From contig NZ_ATHI01000005.1 of assembly GCF_000422245.1 (NCBI RefSeq), forward strand, positions 1 to 64,000: DNA of 64,000 nt. The letters are read 5' to 3'. The translations under genes were made by a program, and so were the position numbers. This DNA comes from Alkalidesulfovibrio alkalitolerans DSM 16529. Lineage in GTDB: Bacteria > Desulfobacterota > Desulfovibrionia > Desulfovibrionales > Desulfovibrionaceae. The first letter of the stretch is position 1; every line of letters begins with the position of its first letter. Shown here in pieces: positions 25,144-33,777 of the stretch. The notes under the pieces were generated by a model that worked only from the letters and a program-made list of their open reading frames with translations, was not told where the DNA came from and made no database searches.

Positions 25144-26552
25144 GCCGCGCTCCTGGCGCGCCCGGCGCGCGGGTGCTGGCCGTGGCCTCGGGCAAGGGAG
25201 GCGTGGGCAAGACCAGCGTGGCCGTGCACCTTGCCCTGGCCTTGGCCGCGCGCAGGAAGCGCGTCTGCCTGCTGGACGCGGACCTGGGCCTGGCCAACGT
25301 GGACATCCTGCTCGGCCTTTCCCCGAGCCGCACCCTGGAGGACGTGCTCTTCGACGATCTGCCGCTCGAACAGGCGCTCGTGCGGGCGGCTCCGGGGCTC
25401 GACGTCCTGCCCGGAAGCTCCGGCGTGCAACGCATGGCCGACCTGCCGCGCGTCGCCCGCGAACGCTTGGTGCGCGAGGCGCAAAAGCTCATGGGCTACG
25501 ATCTGCTCATCGTGGATACCTCGCCGGGCATCAGCCGCCAGATTGTCTCCCTGTGTCTGGCGGCCGGGGAGGTCGTGGTCGTGACCACGCCCGAGGCGAC
25601 CTCCGTGACCGACGCCTACGCGCTCATCAAGGTCATGGTCCAAAACGGCTTGGCCCGCCGTCCGCACTTGCTCATCAACAGAGCAAAGAGCCAGGCCCAG
25701 GCGCGACTGATCTTCGAAAAACTCGACTCAACGGCCAGACGCTACCTGAACCGCGACTGCGGCCTCCTGGGCGTGCTCCCCGATGACGCGGGACTTTCCC
25801 GCGCCGCCGCGCTCAGACGCCCGCTGCGCGAGGTCTGTCCGGCCGCCGGGATCACCAGAGCCTTCGATGTCCTGGCGGAAAGCCTAGCGGACGCCAGGGG
25901 GCCGCTTAGCCGCGCCGGGCGCATCGCCCCGGACTTCTTTCGCGACTTTTTGGTGCGCGCCATGGCCGAGGCAGCGCAAGCCGAGCCCCCCTTGAAGACA
26001 TCGCAACAAAAGATGTCCGCCGCCAAAGGGGGAACCCTGCCCGGCCTTTGCGACCGTCTGGCCGCCCTGGACGACCTCGTGAAGGCCCTGCCCAACGCCA
26101 CGGACGGCGCGGGCGCGCGCGCCATCTACGCCCGCCTGGCCGACGAACTGACCCGCCTGCGCCGCGACGCGGCCCTGGCCGAGAACCGGGACCCGGAAAG
26201 CGGCCTTTTGAAGCCCCGCCCCAAGGCGGCCCTGCTCTGCGACGACCCGGCCATGCGAGAGGTGCTCGCGGATATCCTCGACGAGGTCGGGCTTTCGCCC
26301 TTTGACGCTCCGCCCGACGGAAAACTTCCGGATTTCAAGAACCCTCCCGCCCTGGCCGTGGCCTGCTGGGATGGCCCCCCGACCTCGCTTGCGGCTTTTG
26401 CCGACGCCGTGCGTGGCAGCCCGCTCCTGACCCTGCCTGGACTTGGAACCGACCCGACCCCCTGCCCTGGCGCGGTGGTCGTTCGCCGTCCCTTCCGGCT
26501 CGACGAACTGCGCCGGACCATCGTCCGCCTCTCGAATCGCCCCGCTAACTGA
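25140..26552 (+). CDS. MinD/ParA-family ATPase with degenerate receiver-like tail
   Basis: Residues 10-260 form a MinD/FlhG-type ATPase: deviant Walker A SGKGGVGKTS, VCLLDADLGLANVD, and LLIVDTSPGISRQ as the Walker B region. FlhG proteins control flagellar number and placement. The last 115 residues (from about 350, KAALLCDDPAMREVLADIL, ending VVVRRPFRLDELRRTIVRL) look like a receiver fold in which the phospho-acceptor aspartate region has become ALAVACWDGPP, so phosphorylation is doubtful. The start overlaps the kinase stop. The fusion plus overlap suggests the kinase hybrid and this ATPase act together, perhaps positioning a signalling complex. Confidence 0.82.
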   Translation: MSRAPGAPGARVLAVASGKGGVGKTSVAVHLALALAARRKRVCLLDADLGLANVDILLGLSPSRTLEDVLFDDLPLEQALVRAAPGLDVLPGSSGVQRMADLPRVARERLVREAQKLMGYDLLIVDTSPGISRQIVSLCLAAGEVVVVTTPEATSVTDAYALIKVMVQNGLARRPHLLINRAKSQAQARLIFEKLDSTARRYLNRDCGLLGVLPDDAGLSRAAALRRPLREVCPAAGITRAFDVLAESLADARGPLSRAGRIAPDFFRDFLVRAMAEAAQAEPPLKTSQQKMSAAKGGTLPGLCDRLAALDDLVKALPNATDGAGARAIYARLADELTRLRRDAALAENRDPESGLLKPRPKAALLCDDPAMREVLADILDEVGLSPFDAPPDGKLPDFKNPPALAVACWDGPPTSLAAFADAVRGSPLLTLPGLGTDPTPCPGAVVVRRPFRLDELRRTIVRLSNRPAN

Positions 26553-26603
26553 TTGCACGCAGCGCCGTCGCTGGCCCATCCGCCATTTTTCTGCTAAAGA
26601 AGA

Positions 26604-28892
26604 ATGTTGGATGACTCCGCCATGAATATTACCTTTCGCGACTCCCTTTTCTCGGGCCTGGGCCTTGCAAGCCGCTTCCCTTTCTTGCTGCGTCCCCGTT
26701 CGCTGTCAGTCTCGGACAGGCTCGCGGCCTTCCCCACGGGCAAGATGCCGCTTCACGCCCCGGCCGAAGTGCGTTTCGACGACCTGCTCATCCCGTACGT
26801 CCACGCCGAAGACGACCGCGATCTGCCTTTTCTGCTCGGCGTGGTCCACGCCTTCCTGCGCCTGGGGCAGATGGAGTTGTTCAGGGCCACGGCCACGGGC
26901 AGACTCTGCGAGCTTTTCGGCGCGCCCGCCATGCGCCTGGACGCCTCGCTGCGCCGCATGGGACTCGCGCGCGCCGTCCCGGCCATGCTGGCCTCGCTCT
27001 CGCCCGCCACGTCCGCCTGGATAGAGCGCTACGCCCAGGGCGTGAGCTTCATGGCCGCAAAAAGCCGGGGACTCTCGCCCGAGACCGATTTCTACCAAAG
27101 CGCCGCCCGTCCCTGGAGCGCGACCGACGTGCTGGCCGTGGGCCGCCTGATCTCCTCGGACATCAACTGGCTGTTCTGGCTCGTGCGGCTGCGCGCCTAC
27201 CGCGACCCGGGCTGGCCCGGTCTTTGGGAGCGCATGACCAGTCTCGCACGCTGCGCCGCGCCAAGCTTCGTTCCCGACGCAAACGACGCAGCAGACGCGC
27301 TGTGGAGCACCCTGGGCGCGTCCCAGAAGGCCGGGAGCAACTGCGTGGCCGTGGCGGGCAGCCGCACGAAAAACGGCGCGGGGCTTCTGGCCGGAGACGC
27401 CCATGTGCAGCTTTCCCTGCCTCCTTTGTGGTGTGTCGCGGCCCTGAAGTCTCCCGGTTTCGCCGCCGCAGGCATGACCATCCCCGGCGTTCCCGCCGTG
27501 CTCGTGGGCCGCAACCGGCATATCGCCTGGGGCGGCACCAACATGCTGGCCCTGCAAAGCATCTTCTACGACGTCTCGCGCCTGCCCACCTCGGCTTTCC
27601 GCGAGGTCGAAGAAAAGGCTACGGTACGTTTCTGCGGCCAGCGGGCCCTCCGCTACCGCGAGTGCGACTTCGGCCCCGTGATCTCGGACGCGCCGCTTTT
27701 GGCCGCCCTCAACCTGCCGCCCCTGGCCCTCTCCTGGCGCGGCCACCGGCCCAGCGACGAGATCGGCGCCATGCTGGCCGTGAACCGGGCCGAAAATTTC
27801 GGCGAATTCAGGGCCGCCTTCGAGCCCTGGGCCGTCTCGGGCCAGCATTTCCTCTATGCCGACGCGCACGGCGGAATCGGACAGGTGGCGGCCCTGGAGT
27901 TCGACCCGGCCGCCTCGCGCGCGGCCCTCGACTTTCTGGGCGACCCGGCCGACCCGGCCCACGCCTGGGGCGAGAAGCACCGCTCCACGGAGCTTCCAGC
28001 CGTATTCGCGCCCGAGGAGGGACTGCTCGTCTCGGCCAACAATCCCGCCTTCGGCTGCGATCCGGCCCTCACCCTCTTCGAGCAGTCCGACGACCGCTAC
28101 CATCGCCTGCGCGAACGCATCCTGGCCGCAACCCCTTTCGGCCCGGAGCAGGCCTTCTCCATGCAGCAGGACACCCACTGCGCCACTTCCCTGACCCTGG
28201 CGCGACGCATCCGTCTCGCGGCGCTACGCATTGGTCCGCCCGCCGGGACCGAAGCGCTCCTCGACGCCCTGGCCGCCTGGGACGGCCGCTACGAGACCGA
28301 CTCACGCGGAGCCGCCGCCCTGGAACTCACGGCCCACGCCCTGGCCCGGCGCGTCTTTCCACCCCGCCATGGGCATGGCCCGACGGCCGTCCTCATGGCC
28401 TCCCCTGCGGCGCTGCCGCTGCTTGCCGAGGACGTGGGCGAATGTGGCCCCCTGGTGCTCGACAATCTGGCCCCGGCCCTTGCCGAAGCCGCACCGCGCT
28501 TCGCCCGCTACCCGGAGTGGGGGGCGCTGCACCACGTGGTGCTCAAACATCCTTTGGCCTCCCTGCCCATTGCGGGCCGCGCCTTCGCACACGGTCGCGA
28601 GAAGAGCCCTGGAGGCACCCTGACCGTGCACAAGACCGCCATCCCCCTGGTGGGAGGCCCCCACGACGCCACCTACGGAGCCACGGCCCGGCATGTACAC
28701 GATCTGGCCGACGAGGACGAAAGCTTCGTCAGCCTCTTGGGAGGCCAGGATGGTGTGGCTGGGAGCGAATCCTTCCTGTCCTTCGCCAAGCTCTGGCGAC
28801 GCGGCGAATACGTGACCCTACCCCTTCGGCTCGCCACGGCCAAAAAACGTTTCCCCCACGCCATACCGATCCTTCCGGGAGGTGAGCCATGA
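26604..28892 (+). CDS. Penicillin acylase-family amidase (Ntn hydrolase)
   Basis: This 762-residue protein has the S45 penicillin acylase layout: an alpha-chain-like region, then QKAGSNCVAVAGSRTKNG with the predicted nucleophile Ser245 (self-cleavage after Gly244), LLAGDAHVQLSLP, and NRHIAWGGTNM in the beta chain. I see no signal peptide, so unlike most relatives it may be cytoplasmic. The tryptophan that commonly follows SerAsn is a cysteine here. ATG 26604 has AAAGAAGA upstream, and ATG 26622 is an alternative. The gene overlaps the GH3-type amide synthetase by four bases, which suggests that one makes and the other cleaves the same type of N-acyl amide. The substrate is unknown. Confidence 0.82.
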   Translation: MLDDSAMNITFRDSLFSGLGLASRFPFLLRPRSLSVSDRLAAFPTGKMPLHAPAEVRFDDLLIPYVHAEDDRDLPFLLGVVHAFLRLGQMELFRATATGRLCELFGAPAMRLDASLRRMGLARAVPAMLASLSPATSAWIERYAQGVSFMAAKSRGLSPETDFYQSAARPWSATDVLAVGRLISSDINWLFWLVRLRAYRDPGWPGLWERMTSLARCAAPSFVPDANDAADALWSTLGASQKAGSNCVAVAGSRTKNGAGLLAGDAHVQLSLPPLWCVAALKSPGFAAAGMTIPGVPAVLVGRNRHIAWGGTNMLALQSIFYDVSRLPTSAFREVEEKATVRFCGQRALRYRECDFGPVISDAPLLAALNLPPLALSWRGHRPSDEIGAMLAVNRAENFGEFRAAFEPWAVSGQHFLYADAHGGIGQVAALEFDPAASRAALDFLGDPADPAHAWGEKHRSTELPAVFAPEEGLLVSANNPAFGCDPALTLFEQSDDRYHRLRERILAATPFGPEQAFSMQQDTHCATSLTLARRIRLAALRIGPPAGTEALLDALAAWDGRYETDSRGAAALELTAHALARRVFPPRHGHGPTAVLMASPAALPLLAEDVGECGPLVLDNLAPALAEAAPRFARYPEWGALHHVVLKHPLASLPIAGRAFAHGREKSPGGTLTVHKTAIPLVGGPHDATYGATARHVHDLADEDESFVSLLGGQDGVAGSESFLSFAKLWRRGEYVTLPLRLATAKKRFPHAIPILPGGEP

Positions 28893-30424
28893 TCGACGTC
28901 ACTCCCTTCATGCGGATGTACGCGCGGCGCAGACTCGGGATTCTCGCGGCGCAAAATCCGGCGGCCACGCAGGAACGCGAACTGCTCCACCTGCTCAAGC
29001 GGGCCGAAAAAACCCGTTTCGGCCGCGACCACAGCTTTTCACGCCTGCGCTCGGTGCACGACTTCCAAAAGGCCGTGCCGCTCAGACGCTACGAGGATTT
29101 CTGGCAGGACTACATCTCGCCGCGCTTCCCGGTCATCGACGACGAGCTTTGGCCGGGCAAAACCCCGTATTTCGCCCTCTCCTCCGGCACCACCAAGGGC
29201 GTAACCAAGCACTTGCCCGTGACGCCCGACATGGCCCGCTCCAACCGCCAGGGCGGGCTGGACCTGCTCGCGCACCACCTGAACGCGCGGCCAAAAAGCC
29301 GCGTCCTGGGCGGCCTGTCCTTTCTCTTCGGCGGCTCCACCGACGTGGTCGAACTGGCTCCCGGCGTGCACGAAGGCGACCTCTCGGGCATCGCGGTGCG
29401 TGAACTTCCCTGGTGGATCAAGCCCTGGACCTTCCCGCCGCCCGAACTCGCGCTCATCGCGGACTGGGAGGAGAAAATCGAGCGCCTGATCCCCCTGGCG
29501 CTTGGGCGCGACGTGCGCATGATCAGCGGCGTGCCCTCGTGGCTTCTGCTGGCCTTCGACCGTCTAGCCGCGCTGCTCGGCAAAAAGCGCTTCAGGCTTG
29601 TCGACGCTTGGCCACACATGGAGATGGTGGTGCATGGAGGCGTGAGCTTCGAGCCCTATGAGGGCCGCTTCCGCGAGCTTTTCGAGGGCTCGCGGGCCGA
29701 AACACGCGAGGTCTATCCCGCCTCCGAGGGCTTCGTGGCCGTGGCCGACAGGGGACACGGCCAGGGTCTGCGCATGCTGCTCGACCACGGCATCTTCTTC
29801 GAATTCGTGCCCGTGGAGGAGATCGACGCGGATGAGCCCCGCCGTTTCTGGATCGCCGACGCCGAACCGAGCGTGAACTACGCCATCGTCCTCTCCACCT
29901 GCGCGGGCCTGTGGAGCTACGTCCTGGGCGACACGGTGAGGTTGGTGGAGAGGAATCCGCCGCGCCTCGTGGTCACGGGCCGCACATCGTACATGCTCTC
30001 GGCCTTCGGCGAACACCTCATCGGCGAGGAGATCGAGGAGGCCGTGGCCCGCGCCGCCGCCGCAATGGACGCGCGGCTGGACGATTTCTGCGTGGCTGCC
30101 CAGTATCCCTCGCGGGACGGAGAACCAGGCCGCCACCACTACGTGGTCGAGTTCGCCGGGACGGCCCCGGACGAGGAGGGGCTGGCCCGCTTCGCCGCCC
30201 TGGTGGACGAACGGCTGATAAAGGCCAACGCCGACTATGCGGCCCATCGCGCCAAGGACTTGCAATTGGCCGGTCCGCGCGTGAGCGCAGCGCCCGTTGG
30301 TTTCTTCGCGGCCTGGATGAAGTCGCGCGGCCGCCTAGGCGGCCAGAACAAGGTGCCGCGCGTCATGCGCGACCAGACATTGTTCGGCGGACTGCTCGAA
30401 TTCCTGGCGAATTTCCCCCGCTGA
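28889..30424 (+). CDS. GH3-family acyl-acid-amido synthetase
   Basis: This 511-residue protein matches the GH3 family, best known from plant auxin and jasmonate conjugation. The ATP-binding motif FALSSGTTKG lies at residues 95-104, the second motif is YPASEG and the third is SYVLGDTVRLV, and a C-terminal cap ends in GGQNKVPRV. The expected reaction is adenylation of a carboxylic acid and its transfer to an amine such as an amino acid. It starts inside the end of the acylase gene (ATGA overlap), so the two are coupled. Bacterial GH3 members are little characterised. The acid and amine substrates cannot be read from sequence. Confidence 0.88.
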   Translation: MIDVTPFMRMYARRRLGILAAQNPAATQERELLHLLKRAEKTRFGRDHSFSRLRSVHDFQKAVPLRRYEDFWQDYISPRFPVIDDELWPGKTPYFALSSGTTKGVTKHLPVTPDMARSNRQGGLDLLAHHLNARPKSRVLGGLSFLFGGSTDVVELAPGVHEGDLSGIAVRELPWWIKPWTFPPPELALIADWEEKIERLIPLALGRDVRMISGVPSWLLLAFDRLAALLGKKRFRLVDAWPHMEMVVHGGVSFEPYEGRFRELFEGSRAETREVYPASEGFVAVADRGHGQGLRMLLDHGIFFEFVPVEEIDADEPRRFWIADAEPSVNYAIVLSTCAGLWSYVLGDTVRLVERNPPRLVVTGRTSYMLSAFGEHLIGEEIEEAVARAAAAMDARLDDFCVAAQYPSRDGEPGRHHYVVEFAGTAPDEEGLARFAALVDERLIKANADYAAHRAKDLQLAGPRVSAAPVGFFAAWMKSRGRLGGQNKVPRVMRDQTLFGGLLEFLANFPR

Positions 30425-30500
30425 GGCCGCCGCTGGCCTTATGCCCGGTTATGGGGTAGCAGGTGGCGACGCATCGCCGCCCATTACCAAGGAAGCCTTC

Positions 30501-31604
30501 ATGACCAGCACGCCATACGGCCACGTGAGAATCCCTTTCGCGCGCATCCACCTGGAGTTGACCAACGTCTGCGACTTCAACTGCCTGTTCTGCCCCAAAT
30601 CCATGATGACCAGGAAATACGGCTACATGGACGAAAGGCTCGCCAAGAAGCTGGTGGAGGAGATCGCGTCCAAAGGGCTGGCGGAGAAGGTCACCTTCCA
30701 CGTCATGGGCGAACCCACGCTGCACCCGAAGTTCTTCGATATCCTGGAGCACGCCCGCGACATCGGCATGCCCGTGGGCCTGACCACCAACGGCGGGGGT
30801 TTGGGCGGCGAGGCGGGCAGACGGCTGCTCGACTACGAACTCAAGCAGATCGACGTCTCGCTGCAAACCCCGGACGCCGAATCCTTCCGGCTGCGCAAGG
30901 CGGGCCGCCTGAGCTTCGAGGAGTTTCTCGACGGCATCACCCGCTTCTTCGCGGCCTACCGGACGCGCTGGCCCGAGACGATCTTCAAGTTCCGCTTCCT
31001 GAACACGACCTTCCCGCCCAAGGCCATCGAGGAGAAACAAGGCCCCATGCGCGTCATCTCCTCCACGGCCGAGTTGCACGAGGTCTTCGCGGTCTGGATC
31101 GGCCGCATCCACGACCTGATGGGCGTGGACGACGACGCCCGGAAGACGGCGCTCTCCCGCCTGAAGAAGCTCAAGGCCTGGAAATGGAACGTGGTCGAGG
31201 TGCTGCCCAACACCTTCTTTGAGACCTACATGCTGGGCGACTGGGGCAACGCCTTTTCCGGTGACGCGGTGCACGAGGCCTGGGCAGGCTACTGTTTCGG
31301 CATGCGCGACCATTTCGCCGTGCTCTGGAACGGCGACGTGACCCTGTGCTGCGTGGATTTCGACGGCAAGACCAAGATCGGCAACGTGACCAGCACGACC
31401 CTCGAAGACATCCTGCATGGCCCTGCCCTTGGCCGGGTGATGCAGGGTTTTCGGCGCTTCCGGCCGATCATGCCGCACTGCCGCAAGTGCCTGGGCTCGC
31501 GCAGCAGGCTCTCGTGGCTGGCCAAACCCTTTTTGCAGGTCGGCGGGCTTTCGCTGTTCAAACCCTATTTTCACAAAAAAACCCGGCTCTACGACCGGGG
31601 CTGA
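30501..31604 (+). CDS. Radical SAM protein with SPASM-like C-terminus
   Basis: This 367-residue protein has the radical SAM cluster motif Cys24-x3-Cys28-x2-Cys31 in LTNVCDFNCLFCPKS and the SAM-binding segment HVMGEPTLHP. The C-terminal region carries a further cysteine set, DVTLCCVDFDGK and HCRKCLGS, as in SPASM domains that bind an auxiliary Fe-S cluster. ATG 30501 follows AAGGAAG. The gap from the GH3 gene is 76 bases without a clear terminator, so it may belong to the same transcript. The 110-residue insert between the two cysteine regions is unusual. It could modify a peptide or small molecule, and no substrate peptide gene is seen beside it. Confidence 0.82.
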   Translation: MTSTPYGHVRIPFARIHLELTNVCDFNCLFCPKSMMTRKYGYMDERLAKKLVEEIASKGLAEKVTFHVMGEPTLHPKFFDILEHARDIGMPVGLTTNGGGLGGEAGRRLLDYELKQIDVSLQTPDAESFRLRKAGRLSFEEFLDGITRFFAAYRTRWPETIFKFRFLNTTFPPKAIEEKQGPMRVISSTAELHEVFAVWIGRIHDLMGVDDDARKTALSRLKKLKAWKWNVVEVLPNTFFETYMLGDWGNAFSGDAVHEAWAGYCFGMRDHFAVLWNGDVTLCCVDFDGKTKIGNVTSTTLEDILHGPALGRVMQGFRRFRPIMPHCRKCLGSRSRLSWLAKPFLQVGGLSLFKPYFHKKTRLYDRG

Positions 31605-31619
31605 GCCCCGTGCAAATGC

Positions 31620-31649
31620 GAAGGGCTCCGGATCGCTCCGAAGCCCTTC
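31620..31649. terminator. Bidirectional hairpin between convergent genes
   Basis: GAAGGGCTCCGGA (31620-31632) pairs with TCCGAAGCCCTTC (31637-31649), one mismatch, four-base loop. It lies between the radical SAM gene and the opposing small gene. The T-run is weak. Confidence 0.55.
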
Positions 31650-31685
31650 ATTCCCCCCGATGGAGACCGCTACGCGCGTGTCGCA

Positions 31686-31910
31686 TCAGACATCCATCCC
31701 CGTGGTGGTCAGGGCCTGCACGACTTCGCCCCTGGCGTTGTAGACGGGCGAGGCCTCGGTGGCCACCAGCTTGGCAGCAAGACTCGGGTCCTGCAGCACC
31801 TTGCGCTGCAACCGGGCCTTCCTGATATCCTTCATCATTTCTGCGTCGGTGGCCGCTTTCTCGACGCCCCGGGACTCGACCACGGGAGCGATGGTGGTGG
31901 ACTCTATCAT
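31686..31910 (-). CDS. Small conserved-looking hypothetical protein
   Basis: This 74-residue protein starts at ATG 31910 behind AAGGAG with good spacing, which is the main support. It is soluble and charged: a helical middle (AEMMKDIRKARLQRKVLQDP) is followed by a short strand-like end (PVYNARGEVVQALTTTG). No cysteine, signal or known motif is visible and I do not recognise the family. It is monocistronic, with a shared hairpin after it. Confidence 0.6.
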   Translation of the reverse strand: MIESTTIAPVVESRGVEKAATDAEMMKDIRKARLQRKVLQDPSLAAKLVATEASPVYNARGEVVQALTTTGMDV

Positions 31911-32004
31911 GGTTTGCTCCTTGGTTGGCGGTTTCGGGTTGATTTCCTGAGCCGTACCTACTCAATCGGTCCGTCGGCAGGATACTTTAGGGTCCGAAAC
32001 GTTT

Positions 32005-32021
32005 TTGGCACATTTAGTGCT
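32005..32021 (+). promoter_or_regulatory. Candidate sigma-54 promoter
   Basis: TTGGCACATTTAGTGCT has GG at 32007-32008 and GC at 32019-32020, the exact -24/-12 spacing, with one mismatch (GTGC for TTGC). The predicted transcript start (about 32032) is only two bases before the chosen ATG 32034. Either the mRNA is leaderless, the true start is downstream, or the match is chance. Confidence 0.3.
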
Positions 32022-32033
32022 CGAAAAGGCCGC

Positions 32034-33068
32034 ATGAACCCGGTCGGCCATAATTCCGTCACACCTCAAACGACGCTGCCGCAGCATCTTGCGTCGCCGC
32101 CGCTCGCGGCGTGCTGCGCCCGGCTGTTACACCGCCCCGTGCTGCGCGGCCCGCTCCTCGATCCCACCGCATACGAAGACATCTCGTTGCGCGAGGAGAT
32201 CGACCGTCTGGCCGAACCCGGAACGCCCATCGACGACGCGGGCCTCGTGCGCCTGCTCGCCAAGTATTTTCACGCCTACGTGCACGGTTCGCACAACGAG
32301 CGGCTCTCCCTGGCCGACATAGGCCTGCTCTTCGACCAGTTCCACAACCGTCGCCGGGGCGCGGATTCATTGGAGAACAGGCGTGATTTGCGCGCCTTCC
32401 TCCTGCACCACGGCTTCGCCCTGTGCATGCTCGCCGACCTGCCAAAGAGCGCCCACATCCTGCGCCAGATACTGACCGCGCCGCTTTCGCCCCGCGCAGG
32501 CGCGCCCTTCCTGGGGCTGGACATCGGCACGGGCACAGGCGTGCTCATGCTGGCCATGCACATCGCGGCCCGGCGGGCGGACTTTGCCGCGCCCCGCACC
32601 ATCGGCATCGAGCGCGACCAGACCGTGCAGGAGCGCACGGACGCCCTCGTCCGGACCCTTGGCGTGGGACAGGCCATCCTTGGCGACGCCACGCGGCCCG
32701 AAACCTATGCCGACCTGCCCGAAGGGCCGGTGTCCTTCGTCTGCAACGAAACGCTACCAAGTCTTGGCAGGCGGATGTGGCGAGAAGATTTCTCGCCCAT
32801 CAGCGCGGCGCTCTTCGCGACCCTGGGCCAACGGTTGGCTGCGGCGGCCTTCTTCCCGGCCGCGCTGTGGGTGGGCGACGGCCAGGAGATCACCGTGCGG
32901 CTTGGGCCCGAAAACGCCTTTTCGCCCGCCACCCGGCCGCCCGTACGCCTGCTCAAGGCCATGGCCATCGAGATGGACGGCGGGGTGCTCCCCCTGGACC
33001 GGATCGGCCGGGACTTCGCGCCACACGTGCAGCCCCCGTGGCACGAGCGCCTAGCCAGACGCTGGTAG
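32034..33068 (+). CDS. SAM-dependent methyltransferase-like protein
   Basis: This 344-residue protein has a helical N-terminal region of about 150 residues and then a Rossmann methyltransferase core: FLGLDIGTGTGVLMLAM is motif I, RTIGIERDQTVQER the acidic loop, and GQAILGDATRPETY the later motif. No NPPY-type catalytic motif is clear. VSFVCNETLPSLG stands where it would be expected. Substrate unknown. ATG 32034 follows AAAAGG. It is followed by a DUF445 gene after 67 bases. Confidence 0.7.
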   Translation: MNPVGHNSVTPQTTLPQHLASPPLAACCARLLHRPVLRGPLLDPTAYEDISLREEIDRLAEPGTPIDDAGLVRLLAKYFHAYVHGSHNERLSLADIGLLFDQFHNRRRGADSLENRRDLRAFLLHHGFALCMLADLPKSAHILRQILTAPLSPRAGAPFLGLDIGTGTGVLMLAMHIAARRADFAAPRTIGIERDQTVQERTDALVRTLGVGQAILGDATRPETYADLPEGPVSFVCNETLPSLGRRMWREDFSPISAALFATLGQRLAAAAFFPAALWVGDGQEITVRLGPENAFSPATRPPVRLLKAMAIEMDGGVLPLDRIGRDFAPHVQPPWHERLARRW

Positions 33069-33135
33069 CCTTTACACCCGCGTTCCCGTCTGCTATCGAA
33101 CCGGCCCGTCATTCGCCACAGATCAAGGAACCCGA

Positions 33136-33753
33136 ATGGACTTCGCACAGTTCGCGCCTTACCTGCTGACGCCCTTTGTGTGCGCCCTCATCGGCTGGGC
33201 CACCAACTGGATCGCCGTGAAGATGCTCTTCCATCCCCGCGAGCCGTGGAAATTCGGCCCGCTCGCGATCCAGGGCATCTTTCCCAAGCGGCAGAAGGCC
33301 CTGGCCGCGCGCCTGGGAGAGATGGTGCAGCGCGAACTGGTGAATATGGAAGAGATCGCCGAGGCGCTGCGCGGCCACGACATGTCCGAGCGCTTCCGCG
33401 AGGTCATCGACGCCGAGATCGGGCGGCTTCTGACCGAAAAGTTGGTCGAAGCCATTCCCATGGCGGCCATGTTCCTCTCGGAATCCATGATCGAGAAGCT
33501 CAAGAAGCTGCTCGTTCCGGAAATCCTGAAGCTGGTGCCCACCCTGGTGGACAAGGCCGCGGGCGAGCTTTCCGCCTGCTACGACATCGAGGCCGCCGTG
33601 CGCGCCAAGGTGGAAGCCTTCCCCGTGGAAAAGCTGGAGGAAATCCTCTTCTCCATCATGCGCCGCGAATTCCGCTTCGTGGAGATCACGGGCGGCGTGC
33701 TCGGCTTCATGATCGGCTCGGCGCAGTCGCTGCTCTTCTGGCTGCTCCTGTAG
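33136..33753 (+). CDS. DUF445-family membrane protein
   Basis: This 205-residue protein has one hydrophobic segment at each end and an amphipathic helical centre. The opening PFVCALIGWATNWIAVKMLFHP and the following GIFPKRQKALAARLGEMV are the DUF445 signature. The C-terminus ends in a second membrane segment (GGVLGFMIGSAQSLLFWLLL). The family occurs in many bacteria as an inner membrane protein with no firm function. ATG 33136 has AAGGAACCC upstream. It converges on the HU-type gene. Confidence 0.88.
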   Translation: MDFAQFAPYLLTPFVCALIGWATNWIAVKMLFHPREPWKFGPLAIQGIFPKRQKALAARLGEMVQRELVNMEEIAEALRGHDMSERFREVIDAEIGRLLTEKLVEAIPMAAMFLSESMIEKLKKLLVPEILKLVPTLVDKAAGELSACYDIEAAVRAKVEAFPVEKLEEILFSIMRREFRFVEITGGVLGFMIGSAQSLLFWLLL

Positions 33754-33777
33754 ACCCGGCGCGACGCCCCGCATTTG

